Source: Actinomadura livida (lineage in GTDB: Bacteria > Actinomycetota > Actinomycetes > Streptosporangiales > Streptosporangiaceae). Taken from it: a stretch of 64,000 bases of DNA. Under the pieces are notes generated by a model. It was not told where the DNA came from. It saw nothing but the letters and a program-made list of their open reading frames with translations, and did not search any database. The translations under genes were made by a program, and so were the position numbers. Shown here one piece after another: positions 1-9,268 of the stretch (position 1 is its first letter; every line of letters begins with the position of its first letter). The stretch covers positions 62,001-126,000 of the forward strand of contig NZ_BMRO01000003.1 of assembly GCF_014648675.1 (NCBI RefSeq). Direction: 5' to 3'.

Positions 1-138
1 CCCGCCCAGCGGCACGGCGACGAAGCTGGACAGCTCCACCACCCGCATCCCGGCGAGCGGAAGCGCCCCCGGGACCTCCTCGCTCAGTGCTTCCCGCGGG
101 GGGACGACCCCCCACGCCCCCCGGGTCGCTTCGCTCAT
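1..138 (-). CDS. CaiB/BaiF family (family III) CoA-transferase, N-terminal fragment
   Basis: Only the first 46 codons lie in the window; the rest runs off the left edge. The start ATG overlaps the TGA of the upstream dehydrogenase gene as ATGA, so the two are translationally coupled. After a variable 24-residue lead the protein reads LAGMRVVELSSFVAVPLGG, the first beta-strand and CoA-binding loop typical of CaiB/BaiF CoA-transferases, which move CoA between carboxylic acids. Linkage to an alcohol dehydrogenase and an aldehyde dehydrogenase suggests the acid produced by those enzymes is activated to its CoA ester for degradation; the substrate is unknown. The family call rests on a short but characteristic segment. 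Confidence 0.7.
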   Translation of the reverse strand, partial: MSEATRGAWGVVPPREALSEEVPGALPLAGMRVVELSSFVAVPLGG

Positions 139-1220
139 TTGGCGATCTCGATGAGCGACCGAGCTCCCTGCCCGGCCCGCATCCGGTCGAACGCCTCGGC
201 GACGCCGTCGAGGCCGATGCGGTGGGTGACCAGGGTGGACAGGTCGAGCCGCCCGGCCTCCATCTCCTCGACGAGCTGCGGGACGTCCCGGTCGGGGTCG
301 GAGGAGCCGTAGACCGAGCTGGTCAGGGTCCGGTTGAAGTGGAACAGCTCCAGGGCGTTGAAGCTCGCCGCGTCGTCGCGGGCCCCGACGCCGACGACCG
401 TGCACCGCCCGCCGCGGCGCACCGACTGCCACGCCGTCCGGATCAGCTCGGCCTTGCCCACGCACTCGAAGGCGTGGTCGGCTCCGCGTCCCTCGGTCAG
501 GGCACGGACCTGCTTGGCCAGCTTCGGGTCCGCTTCGAGGTAGTGCGTCGCGCCCGCCGTCCTCGCCAGTTCTTCCTTCTCGGTGCCGCGGTCCACGGCG
601 ATGATGGTCCCGGCGCCGGCGAGGCGGGCTCCCATGACGGTCGACAGGCCGATGCCGCCGAGACCGATGACGAGCACCGACTGCCCCTCGCGGACCTGCG
701 CCGTGTTGCGCACGGCGCCGATCCCCGTCAGCACGGCGCACCCGAGCAGCGCCCCGAGGTCGAGCGGAGCGGACGCGGGCAGCGGCACCACCGAGCGTTC
801 CGGCGCGACGAGCTCCTCGGCGAAACCGCCGACGCCCATGCACGCGTAGAGCTCGCCGCCGTCCAGCGTGGCACCGGACGAGGGGCTCACGGCACCTTCC
901 ACGGCGCTGCACAGCCACGGCTCGCCCTGCCCGCAGAACCAGCATTCGCCGCACGCCGCGGCCCAGTTCAGCACGACGTGGTCGCCGGGCCGCACCTTCG
1001 TCACGTCCGCGCCCACCTCGGCGACCTCGCCCGCGGCCTCGTGCCCGAGGACGAGCGGGAACTTCGGCGCCAGCGTCCCGTTGATCATCGACAGGTCGGA
1101 GTGGCACACCCCCGCCGCCGCCACCCGGACCCTGACGTCCCCGGGGCCGACCGGGGGCAGTTCGATGTCGCGGACCTGCGGCGGGACGTCCGGCCCTGTC
1201 GCGACGACGGCCTTGACCAT
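135..1220 (-). CDS. Zinc-dependent alcohol dehydrogenase, class III-like (MDR family)
   Basis: A 361-residue medium-chain dehydrogenase that should oxidise an alcohol to an aldehyde with NAD. The catalytic-zinc region is visible as GVCHSD near residue 40 and GHEAAGEV near 60. The structural-zinc loop has four cysteines ([15 protein letters not shown], about residues 90-104). The Rossmann motif GLGGIG lies near residue 186. It is the middle gene of a minus-strand set: aldehyde dehydrogenase, 22-bp gap, this gene, then the CoA-transferase overlapping its stop. The set suggests an alcohol to aldehyde to acid to acyl-CoA route. The start is the ATG at 1220, preceded by a GGAGAA-like ribosome site. 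Substrate cannot be read from sequence. Confidence 0.9.
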   Translation of the reverse strand: MVKAVVATGPDVPPQVRDIELPPVGPGDVRVRVAAAGVCHSDLSMINGTLAPKFPLVLGHEAAGEVAEVGADVTKVRPGDHVVLNWAAACGECWFCGQGEPWLCSAVEGAVSPSSGATLDGGELYACMGVGGFAEELVAPERSVVPLPASAPLDLGALLGCAVLTGIGAVRNTAQVREGQSVLVIGLGGIGLSTVMGARLAGAGTIIAVDRGTEKEELARTAGATHYLEADPKLAKQVRALTEGRGADHAFECVGKAELIRTAWQSVRRGGRCTVVGVGARDDAASFNALELFHFNRTLTSSVYGSSDPDRDVPQLVEEMEAGRLDLSTLVTHRIGLDGVAEAFDRMRAGQGARSLIEIAK

Positions 1221-1242
1221 GCGGTTCTCCTCGGCTGGGGGG

Positions 1243-2661
<1,419 letters not shown>

Positions 2662-2683
2662 GGCGGCTCCTCGGTTCAGGCGG

Positions 2684-2695
2684 ATTCTATAGAAT
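2684..2695. promoter_or_regulatory. Perfect palindrome ATTCTATAGAAT, likely GntR operator
   Basis: A 12-bp perfect inverted repeat, strikingly AT-rich for this genome, lies 23 bp upstream of the aldehyde dehydrogenase start and about 85 bp upstream of the GntR start. FadR/FCD-type GntR regulators usually bind short palindromes next to their own gene. Binding by the neighbouring regulator is inferred. Part of the site could also serve as a -10 element. Confidence 0.55.
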
Positions 2696-2779
2696 ATGCC
2701 ATCACCGTGCCGGGGCGGGCGGCGCGGGTCCCCCCGACGATATGCTCACGTCGTTCCGGGAGACAGAGCGGGGGAGACC

Positions 2780-3493
2780 ATGCCCGTGCTGGAGGGCAGG
2801 CACCAGCTCAGCGAGATGGTCGCCACCCACGTCCGCGAGGCCATCATGATCGGTGAGCTGCGCGCCCCGGACTACATCCGGACCGAGCACCTGGCCGCCG
2901 AGCTCGGCATCAGCGCGACCCCGGTCCGCGAGGCGCTGATGATCCTGCACAGCGAGGGCGCCGTCCGCTGGGAGCCGCGCCGCGGCTTCCGGGTGCTGCC
3001 GCTCACCGCGCGGGACGTCGCCGACCTCTTCGACGTGCAGGCCTACATCGCCGGGGAGCTGGCGGCCCGCGCCGCGGAGGCGCTGGACGACGCCGAGATC
3101 GAACGCCTCGGCCTGCTCCAGGCCCGCCTGGAGGAGGCGGCCCGCGCGCACGACGCCGAGCAGGTCGACCGCCTCAACCACGAGTTCCACCGGACGATCA
3201 ACCGGTCGTCGGGCTCGTCCCGCATGACGTCCCTGCTCAGCCTGACCGTCCACTACGTGCCGCTCGGCTTCTTCGGCACCGTCGAGGGCTGGGCGGAGGC
3301 ATCGGCCCACGACCACTCCGCCGTCCTGACCGCCCTCCGCACCCGCGACCCCGCCGCCGCCCGCCAGGCCATGACCGCCCACATCAGAAACGTGGGCCGC
3401 CTCCTGATAGACCACCTGACCACCCAAAACGCCCTCCCCAGCCCGAACGCCAGCCCCACCTCCCCCGCCCCACACCCGACCACCACAACCTGA
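2780..3493 (+). CDS. GntR family transcriptional regulator, FadR/FCD subfamily
   Basis: A 237-residue regulator. The winged helix-turn-helix occupies about residues 10-75 (VREAIMIGEL, then TEHLAAELGISATPVREAL) and ends in the wing EPRRGFRVLPL. The remainder is an all-helical FCD effector domain, beginning with LFDVQAYIAGELAARA; such domains usually bind small organic acids. The ATG at 2780 was chosen because GGGGGAGA precedes it; an upstream in-frame ATG at 2696 would start inside the palindrome and add an unconserved arginine-rich tail. It is divergent from the dehydrogenase operon and is its probable repressor. The C-terminal tail, about 30 residues rich in Pro, Thr and Ser, looks like non-essential extension. 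Confidence 0.9.
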   Translation: MPVLEGRHQLSEMVATHVREAIMIGELRAPDYIRTEHLAAELGISATPVREALMILHSEGAVRWEPRRGFRVLPLTARDVADLFDVQAYIAGELAARAAEALDDAEIERLGLLQARLEEAARAHDAEQVDRLNHEFHRTINRSSGSSRMTSLLSLTVHYVPLGFFGTVEGWAEASAHDHSAVLTALRTRDPAAARQAMTAHIRNVGRLLIDHLTTQNALPSPNASPTSPAPHPTTTT

Positions 3494-4043
3494 CCCCCCA
3501 AGCACCCCAACAGGGTCACGGCCTACGGAGAAAGACCGGACGAGGTCGGCGCGCAAGGCAGCGACGTGGCCGGTGTTGGCGGGGACGGGGTCGGCATTGA
3601 CGGTGTCGACGTGATGTCGGCGCGGACGGCGCCGATGTGGACGGTATTGGCGTGGACAGGTCGGCGTGGTCGGGGTCGGTCGGGCGCAGGTGGGTGCGGG
3701 TGGGTGTGAAGGGATCGCGCCGGCGGGGCCGGCTCGGGGGGTTGCGGCCGCCGCCGGCGCGATCGTCTAGGGGGCCGGCCGTCAGCGGACCGGCTTCGGT
3801 CAAGGGCGCGCTCCCGCAGCGGTCCCGGCCACGCGCACGAGCGCGTTACCTGAGCGGTGCGGTGACGCCGGAGGCGAGCCGCACCGGGAAGATCGCGAAG
3901 CGATGGCCGAGCGAAGCTCGTCGATTGGATGGTGGTGGGCGGGGGCCGGAGGACGGTGCCGCGCTCGCGCAGGCCAGGTCACATAACGAGCCGCTAGGTG
4001 AGCGGAGTGGGCCTGACCTGCGAGAACTCTGCCGGGACTGCAA
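3494..4043. other. 550-bp intergenic region without a convincing gene
   Basis: The region has low-complexity GTCGG/GGTCGG-type degenerate repeats (about 3540-3710) and a perfect 14-bp inverted repeat GATCGCGCCGGCGG at 3713-3726 and 3751-3764, separated by 24 bases. The open frames here show no recognisable protein and no good start. The region separates the plus-strand GntR gene from the minus-strand HEPN gene, so it is a convergent spacer. The inverted repeat could act as a terminator, although no T-tract follows it. Confidence 0.6.
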
Positions 4044-4541
4044 TCAGCTCGCTTCGGGGACGGGGAGGGTTGGTTGGCCGGTGATGCCCAGCGTGTCTTC
4101 GACGAGGGTGACGAAGACCTCGGCGTCGTGGAGGAGTTCCTCGGCCTCGCGCGGGGTGACGGCGCGGGGCAGGCCGGCCTCGGCGGCGGCGCGTTTGTCG
4201 GCGCCGGCGGCGAAGAAGGCGGCCCACTCGCGCAGTGCGGGCTCGGCCTCGGGCAGCAGCACCCAGACGCTGCGGGGGCGGCCGCGGCGGTGGGTCTCCA
4301 GGGGTTCCTTGGACGCCAGCACCGCGGCGGCGGCGCGCAGGGCCGCCAGGTGCGCGCAGACGTAGCGGACGGCGGGCGAGGTGGCCTCGGCCGCCTCGGC
4401 GAGGCCCATGCGGGCGGCGTGCAGCTGGCCGACGGCCGTGTGCGCCGGGCGCGGCGCGGGCATCGGACGGTGGCGCGGGCTCGGCGGCGGGACGGGCTGT
4501 GCGGCCGAGTGGATTCCGCGTGCGGTCCTCGTTCCGGACAT
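4044..4541 (-). CDS. SAV_6107-family HEPN domain protein
   Basis: A 165-residue protein. After a 40-residue Pro/Ala-rich lead it is mainly helical and reads as the actinobacterial SAV_6107-type HEPN family: RYVCAHLAALRAAAAVLA, RPRSVWVLLPEAEPALREW, FFAAGADKRAAAEAGLPRAV and the closing ETLLHDAE-like helix. The ATG at 4541 has a strong GGAAGGAGG site 5-6 bases upstream; a longer frame reaching 4700 lacks one and would read through the LexA box. The family's role is not established. In Streptomyces, from memory, relatives sit near DinB/DnaE2-type mutagenesis genes, which would fit the SOS box found upstream here. Confidence 0.8.
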   Translation of the reverse strand: MSGTRTARGIHSAAQPVPPPSPRHRPMPAPRPAHTAVGQLHAARMGLAEAAEATSPAVRYVCAHLAALRAAAAVLASKEPLETHRRGRPRSVWVLLPEAEPALREWAAFFAAGADKRAAAEAGLPRAVTPREAEELLHDAEVFVTLVEDTLGITGQPTLPVPEAS

Positions 4542-4673
4542 TTCTGCCTCCTTCCGGGGCTCGGGCCGGCCGGGCGGAGAGCTTCCCCTCACTCCGCCCG
4601 GCCGTCCGTCCCGCCGAAACACCGCGATCGGCGGGGACGTCGCCCTGGTGCGGGCCGCGAGTCCCGCACCACA

Positions 4674-4689
4674 TCGAACATAAGTTCGA
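4674..4689. promoter_or_regulatory. LexA (SOS) box, perfect match
   Basis: TCGAAC-ATAA-GTTCGA matches the actinobacterial LexA box TCGAAC-N4-GTTCGA exactly. It lies 133 bp upstream of the HEPN gene start. On that strand a TTGACG hexamer followed 18 bp later by TTACTT precedes it, so the box would overlap or closely follow the promoter. A half-conserved second copy (TCGAAC-GTGT-GTCGCA) lies at 4734-4749. The L,D-transpeptidase gene points the same way and ends at 4824, so it is not the target. Confidence 0.7.
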
Positions 4690-4823
4690 CGCACTGACAA
4701 GTAAACCGCCCTGACGGCGATTCGTCAACGTGTTCGAACGTGTGTCGCATCCCGCAGGTCAGCGGGCATGGCAGCAGTAGAACAACGGGGTACGACAGTT
4801 CGCCGGGAGGACGCCGCGGAGCC

Positions 4824-5612
4824 CTAGCGAGGCCGCCTGACGTGCACCGGGACGCCGTCTCCGAGGAGGTCGGGGAAGTACTCGGCGATGTGCATCGGCA
4901 TCCGGACGCAGCCGTGCGAGGCGGGGTGCTTCGGCACGCTCAGCGCGCCGTGGAAGGCGATGCCGCCGTTGAAGTAGATCGGGTTGTAGAGCCGGCCCAG
5001 GGGCGAGGTCTCCCAGCCGGTGAAGCGGCGTCCCGTCCGGAAGTCGCCGGTGCCGGTGGTGGCGTAGCGGCACCGGGGGACGGTGGCCCCGCGGTCCTTC
5101 GCGCAGTAGTACTCCCCCGAGCCCGACGAGATGTGCGAGATGAGGCGCGGCTCACCGTCCTTGTAGAGGACGAGGTACTGGCGCTTGAGGTCGACGTCCA
5201 CGCGGTCCTTCTCGCGCTTCTTGGCCATCGGCCGCGGTTCCTCGGGGTCGGCCAGAGCCTCCCAGAACGACTTGCCAAAGGTGCTCTTCTGCTTCATGCG
5301 GTTGACCGCCTGGAACGCCCACACGGCCATCTCGGTGGAGGGCCCATACTTCCCGTCCACCTTGCCCGGGTCGTAGTTGAGGGCTTTGAGGCGCCGCTGG
5401 AGCTCCTCTACATCGGAGCCCTTCGCACCAGGCTTGAGCCTGCGGTGCGTGGGTGTCGGGGTAGGCGTAGGTGCAGAAGTCGTCGGTTTCGCTGACGGTG
5501 AGCTCGCCGGCGGCTGCGTCGCCGCCTCGTCCGTCCCGCTGCAGCCCGCCAGGAGGACGACGGCGGCCAGAAGCGGCGCGGTCATTCCCGTGCCGATGGG
5601 TCTCCCTCGCAT
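4824..5612 (-). CDS. Lipoprotein L,D-transpeptidase with peptidoglycan-binding domain
   Basis: A 262-residue envelope enzyme. Residues 1-24 form a lipoprotein signal ending in the lipobox LLAGC. A Pro/Thr/Ser linker follows to about residue 55. Next is a PG_binding_1 domain (GSDVEELQRRLKALNYDPG, then DGKYGPSTEMAVWAFQ). The C-terminal YkuD catalytic domain has FHGAL and the active-site SHGCVRMP with its nucleophilic cysteine. Such enzymes form 3-3 cross-links in peptidoglycan or attach proteins to it. The gene is divergent from ybaK with only 23 bp between the start codons, so the two promoters must overlap each other's 5' ends. Confidence 0.93.
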   Translation of the reverse strand: MRGRPIGTGMTAPLLAAVVLLAGCSGTDEAATQPPASSPSAKPTTSAPTPTPTPTHRRLKPGAKGSDVEELQRRLKALNYDPGKVDGKYGPSTEMAVWAFQAVNRMKQKSTFGKSFWEALADPEEPRPMAKKREKDRVDVDLKRQYLVLYKDGEPRLISHISSGSGEYYCAKDRGATVPRCRYATTGTGDFRTGRRFTGWETSPLGRLYNPIYFNGGIAFHGALSVPKHPASHGCVRMPMHIAEYFPDLLGDGVPVHVRRPR

Positions 5613-5635
5613 GCGCTGAGCTTAAAGTGCTTCCC

Positions 5636-6100
5636 ATGCATCCGAATGCCGAACGCGTCGCGAAGGCCCTACTCGACCGGGGCGCGACCGGGACCATCGT
5701 CGAGCTGCCCGACTCCGCGCCGACGGCGCAGGCCGCCGCGGAGCAGCTCGGCTGCGAGGTGGGGGCGATCGCCAACAGCCTGGTGTTCGACGCCGACGGG
5801 GCGCCGCTGCTGGTGCTCACGAGCGGCGCGCACCGGGTCGACACGGCGAAGGTCGCGGCGCTGGTGGGGGCGGAGAAGGTGAAGCGGGCGTCGCCGGAGT
5901 TCGTGCGGGACGCGACGGGCCAGCCGATCGGGGGCGTCGCGCCGCTGGGCCACCCGGAGCCGGTCCGGACCCTCGTGGACGTCTGGCTCGACAGGTACGA
6001 CCAGGTCTGGGCGGCGGGCGGGCACCCGCACACCGTCTTCCCGACGACGTACGAGGAACTGCTGAGGATCACCGGGGGCACCCCGGCGGAGGTGGAGTGA
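5636..6100 (+). CDS. YbaK/EbsC family aminoacyl-tRNA deacylase
   Basis: A 154-residue single-domain YbaK/ProX-type protein that should hydrolyse mischarged tRNA, as known for Cys-tRNAPro deacylases. Family features include the IVELPDSAPTAQAAAEQLGC opening, IANSLVF, and the core EKVKRASPEFVRDATGQPIGG followed by the histidine-rich VWAAGGHPHTVFPTTY. The ATG at 5636 is chosen because homology begins at once and a TAAAGT -10 element ends 7 bases upstream with no Shine-Dalgarno, suggesting leaderless mRNA. The next gene starts just past the stop, so both are probably one transcript. Confidence 0.85.
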   Translation: MHPNAERVAKALLDRGATGTIVELPDSAPTAQAAAEQLGCEVGAIANSLVFDADGAPLLVLTSGAHRVDTAKVAALVGAEKVKRASPEFVRDATGQPIGGVAPLGHPEPVRTLVDVWLDRYDQVWAAGGHPHTVFPTTYEELLRITGGTPAEVE

Positions 6101-6102
6101 TC

Positions 6103-6453
6103 ATGGAGATCTGGCACAACCCGCGCTGCTCGAAGAGCCGGGCCGCGAAGGCCGCGCTGGACGAGGCGGGCGTGGCCTACACCGAGCGCCGCTACCTGGA
6201 CGAGCCGCCCACGGCGGAGGAGTTCGACGCGGTGCTCACCGGGATCGGCGCGGAGCCGTGGGACGTGGCGCGCCTCAACGAGCCGGTCGCCAAGGAACTG
6301 GGGCTGAAGGACCTGGAACGGGACCGTGCCCGCTGGATCGAGATCATGGTCGCGAACCCGGTGCTGATCCAGCGGCCGATCGTCGTGACCGGCGAGGGCG
6401 CGGTCGTGGCCCGCGACGAGGAGTCGGTCCGCAAGGCCGTCGGCGGCGGGTGA
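6103..6453 (+). CDS. ArsC/Spx-family arsenate reductase-like protein
   Basis: A 116-residue thioredoxin-fold protein of the glutaredoxin-linked ArsC family. The nucleophile is Cys9 in NPRCSKSR. A conserved arginine occurs in LIQRPIVV about 85 residues later, as in E. coli-type ArsC. It is the usual length. A GGAG lies 5 bases before the ATG at 6103; a GTG at 6097 overlapping the ybaK stop as GTGA is the alternative. No arsenical pump or ArsR gene is nearby, so a real arsenate role is uncertain; relatives are often housekeeping oxidoreductases of unknown substrate. Confidence 0.82.
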   Translation: MEIWHNPRCSKSRAAKAALDEAGVAYTERRYLDEPPTAEEFDAVLTGIGAEPWDVARLNEPVAKELGLKDLERDRARWIEIMVANPVLIQRPIVVTGEGAVVARDEESVRKAVGGG

Positions 6454-6514
6454 CCTCCCGGCGATCGCCTTTCCGGGACCCGGCGGGGCGTCCCGCGGGT
6501 CTAGTCTCTGTCGC

Positions 6515-7117
6515 GTGAGGGACGCGAAGCTGCGCGAGATCGACGAACGCGCCTTCCTACGCAGGCTCGACCCGATGCTGGACGTGTACGCGGCCGCGAT
6601 GGAGCCGCCGAACGAGCAGCTTCCGGGCCGCCACACCATCATGGAACGGCACGCGTCGTACGCGGGTTTCCGGGCGTTCGTGGTCGAGCGGCGTAGCGCG
6701 CTGCCCGTCCTGCCGGGGCCGGTCCAGGGGTTCGCGTACGGATTCCACGGGACGCGCGGCCAGTGGTGGCACGACGTCGTCTTCCAGGCGCTGAGCGACC
6801 GGGAGGGGCCCGAACACGCCGAGGCGTGGCTGGACGACACGTTCGAGGTGGCGGAGCTGCACGTCCGCCCGGAGTTCCAGGGCCGGGGCCTCGGGCGGAG
6901 CCTGCTGAGCGCGCTGTGCGAGGGGCGGCCGGAACGGACCGTCGTGCTGTCGACGCTGGACAGGCGGCCGGACACCCCGGCCCGCTCCCTCTACCGCTCG
7001 GTCGGCATGACCGACCTGCTGACCGATTTCGAGTTCCCCGGCGGCGGCCCCCGCTACGCGGTCATGGGCGGGGCGCTGCCCCTGCCGCCGTACGAGGCGG
7101 CGTCGAGCAGGCCGTAG
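6515..7117 (+). CDS. GNAT family N-acetyltransferase
   Basis: A 200-residue GNAT protein starting with GTG at 6515. The acetyl-CoA pyrophosphate loop is seen in [20 protein letters not shown] (residues about 119-138), and the C-terminal strand-loop [10 protein letters not shown] is typical. About 100 residues upstream resemble the N-terminal part of actinobacterial relatives. Substrate is unknown. The 3' end overlaps the end of the convergent metF gene by 64 bp. Reading frames of both are well supported up to that overlap, so antisense pairing of the two mRNA ends is expected. Confidence 0.85.
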   Translation: MRDAKLREIDERAFLRRLDPMLDVYAAAMEPPNEQLPGRHTIMERHASYAGFRAFVVERRSALPVLPGPVQGFAYGFHGTRGQWWHDVVFQALSDREGPEHAEAWLDDTFEVAELHVRPEFQGRGLGRSLLSALCEGRPERTVVLSTLDRRPDTPARSLYRSVGMTDLLTDFEFPGGGPRYAVMGGALPLPPYEAASSRP

Positions 7118-7989
7118 ACCTCGCGCGTCGCCGTCGACTTGTTGAACGTGATGAAGTGGATGCCGGGCGCGTCCTGCTCGAGCAGTTCGCGGCACAGCTC
7201 GGCGGCGTGCTCGATGCCGAGCCGGCGCACCGCCTCGGGGTCGTCGGCGACGGTCTCGAAGCGGGCCCTGACCTCGGGCGGGAACGGCGCTCCCGACAGC
7301 TGCTCGGAGCGCTCGATCGTGCTCATCTGGGTGACCGGCATGATGCCCGGCAGGATCGGCACGTCGCAGCCCGAGGCCTGGACGCGGTCGCGGAGCCGGA
7401 AGTAGTCCTCCGCGCGGAAGAACATCTGGGTGATGGCGTAGTCGGCTCCGGCGCGGCACTTCTCGATGAAGTAGCGGGTGTCGCTCTCGATGTCGGGCGA
7501 GCGCGGGTGCTTGTAGGGGAACGCGGCGACGCCGACGCAGAAGTCGCCGTAGGAGCGGATCATCCGGACGAGGTCGGCGGCGTACTCGACGCCGTCGGGG
7601 TGCTTGACCCACTCCCCCATCGGGTCGCCGGGCGGGTCGCCGCGCAGCGCGAGGACGTTGCGCACGCCGGCGGCGGCGAACCGGCCGATGAGGTTCCGCA
7701 GCTCGGCCTGGGAGTGGTTGACGGCGGTGAAGTGCGCGACGGGCGTGAGGGTGGTGTCGGTGGCGATGCGCTCGACGATGTCGACGGTCTTGTCGCGGGT
7801 GCCGCCGCCCGCCCCGTAGGTCACGGACACGAACGTCGGCTGCAGGGACTCGAGCTCGCGGACCGCGCGCCAGAGGTTCAGCGCGCCTTTGTCGGTCTTG
7901 GGCGGGAAGAACTCGAACGAGAAGGACCTGCCCCCCGAGGCCAGCAGCTCTCGGACGGTGGGGGGCCGGTCTGGGCGCAGGCGTCGCAT
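7054..7989 (-). CDS. metF: 5,10-methylenetetrahydrofolate reductase
   Basis: A 311-residue FAD-dependent enzyme that makes 5-methyl-THF for methionine synthesis. It carries the family N-terminus SFEFFPPKT, the FAD/folate-pocket segments VSVTYGAGG and [20 protein letters not shown] (about 200) and ILPGIMPV (about 225). It has bacterial length with no regulatory extension. The start at 7989 is divergent from the polyprenyl synthetase across 148 bp. The same metF/prenyl synthetase pairing occurs in mycobacteria, where the neighbour is idsA2. Its last 64 bp overlap the convergent GNAT gene. Confidence 0.95.
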   Translation of the reverse strand: MRRLRPDRPPTVRELLASGGRSFSFEFFPPKTDKGALNLWRAVRELESLQPTFVSVTYGAGGGTRDKTVDIVERIATDTTLTPVAHFTAVNHSQAELRNLIGRFAAAGVRNVLALRGDPPGDPMGEWVKHPDGVEYAADLVRMIRSYGDFCVGVAAFPYKHPRSPDIESDTRYFIEKCRAGADYAITQMFFRAEDYFRLRDRVQASGCDVPILPGIMPVTQMSTIERSEQLSGAPFPPEVRARFETVADDPEAVRRLGIEHAAELCRELLEQDAPGIHFITFNKSTATREVYGLLDAASYGGRGSAPPMTA

Positions 7990-8137
7990 TCTCCAACCCT
8001 ACAGAAGCCCCCGCGGACGTCGAGAGGGGTGACGCTCGGCACACTGCGTAGTCGTTATGTCCCTATTTCCGCCGATCTAGAGTCTTCTCACTTCCCTGGC
8101 GGACGGTTGAATCTTCCCAGGTGGATACGATCTCGGC

Positions 8138-9190
8138 ATGTCGACCAGCCGTATCCGCAAGGAGGTCGACGAGGCGCTCCTGGGCTTCGTCGACCGGCAG
8201 CGCCCGGCCCTGCTGACCATCAGTGACGACCTCGCGCCCATGCTGTCCGCCCTGGACGCCCTCCTCGGCGGCGGCAAGCGGCTCCGTCCCGCGTTCTGCT
8301 ACTGGGGGTGGCGGGCGGCGGGCGGTGCGGACGGCGGCGGCATCGTGGCCGCGGCCGCGTCCCTGGAGCTGCTGCAGGCGAGCGCGCTGATCCACGACGA
8401 CGTCATGGACTCCAGCGACACCCGGCGCGGCCAGCCGTCCGTCCACCGCCGGTTCGAGGCGCTGCACCACGCGCAGGAGTGGCCGGGCGACGCCGAGGCG
8501 TTCGGCTCCGGCACCGCCATCCTGCTGGGCGACCTGTGCCTGGCCTGGTCGGGCGAGATGTTCGAGACCTGCGGGCTGGACGACGGCAGCCGGCGGCGCG
8601 GCCGCGCCGTCTACGACCTGATGCGCACCGAGGTCATGTGCGGCCAGTACCTCGACATGCTGGAGGGCACCCGCGGCGAGGCGACCGTCGCCACGGCGCT
8701 GCGGGTGGTGGAGTACAAGAGCGCCAAGTACACGATCGAGCGGCCGCTGCACCTCGGCGCCGAGCTCGCCGGCGCCCGCCCGGACGTGACCGCCGCGCTC
8801 ACCGGCTACGGCCTGCCGCTCGGCATCGCCTTCCAGCTCCGCGACGACGTCCTCGGCGTGTTCGGCGACCCCGCCGAGACCGGCAAGCCCGCGGGCGACG
8901 ACCTGCGCGAGGGCAAGCGGACCGTCCTCGTCGCGCTCTCGCTGGAGCACGCGTCCGCGGCGCAGGCCGCGGCGCTGCGGCGCCGCCTCGGCGACCCGGA
9001 GCTCGACGCCGCGGGGGTGAACGAGCTGCGCTCGATCATCGAGGAGACCGGCGGGCTCGCCGCCTGCGAGGAGATGATCGAGCGCTACCAGGCCGAGGCT
9101 GAGCGGGCCCTGGCGGCCGCGCCGATCGACCAGGAGGCGCACCGGGCGCTGTCGGAACTCGCGGTGGCGGCGACCACCCGGAGCACGTGA
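8138..9190 (+). CDS. Polyprenyl (geranylgeranyl-type) diphosphate synthase
   Basis: A 350-residue all-helical trans-prenyltransferase that chains isopentenyl diphosphate onto allylic primers. The first Asp-rich motif DDVMD (IHDDVMDSSDTRRG, about 88-101) and the second, LRDDVLGVFGDP (about 235), are complete, as is GGGKRLRP near the N-terminus. Residues 4-5 before the first motif are small (Ala, Ser), which usually permits C20 or longer products. It matches the position of idsA2 in the mycobacterial block. TACGAT ends 6 bases before the ATG with no Shine-Dalgarno, suggesting a leaderless transcript. Confidence 0.93.
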   Translation: MSTSRIRKEVDEALLGFVDRQRPALLTISDDLAPMLSALDALLGGGKRLRPAFCYWGWRAAGGADGGGIVAAAASLELLQASALIHDDVMDSSDTRRGQPSVHRRFEALHHAQEWPGDAEAFGSGTAILLGDLCLAWSGEMFETCGLDDGSRRRGRAVYDLMRTEVMCGQYLDMLEGTRGEATVATALRVVEYKSAKYTIERPLHLGAELAGARPDVTAALTGYGLPLGIAFQLRDDVLGVFGDPAETGKPAGDDLREGKRTVLVALSLEHASAAQAAALRRRLGDPELDAAGVNELRSIIEETGGLAACEEMIERYQAEAERALAAAPIDQEAHRALSELAVAATTRST

Positions 9191-9268
9191 CGTCCCATAT
9201 GACACGATCCGGTCAAATTTCCCCGGCGCACTAGAACTTTCCCACTGATTGGTGGCACAAATGTCGCC

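Noticed and set aside
4731..4749. Second LexA box near 4734
   Set aside because: Only the left half (TCGAAC) fits; the right half has three of six matches, so it is noted only as a weak possible site.
6103..6453. Arsenic-resistance locus
   Set aside because: There is no ArsR, ArsB/Acr3 or other arsenic gene nearby; the ArsC-like protein alone does not support it.
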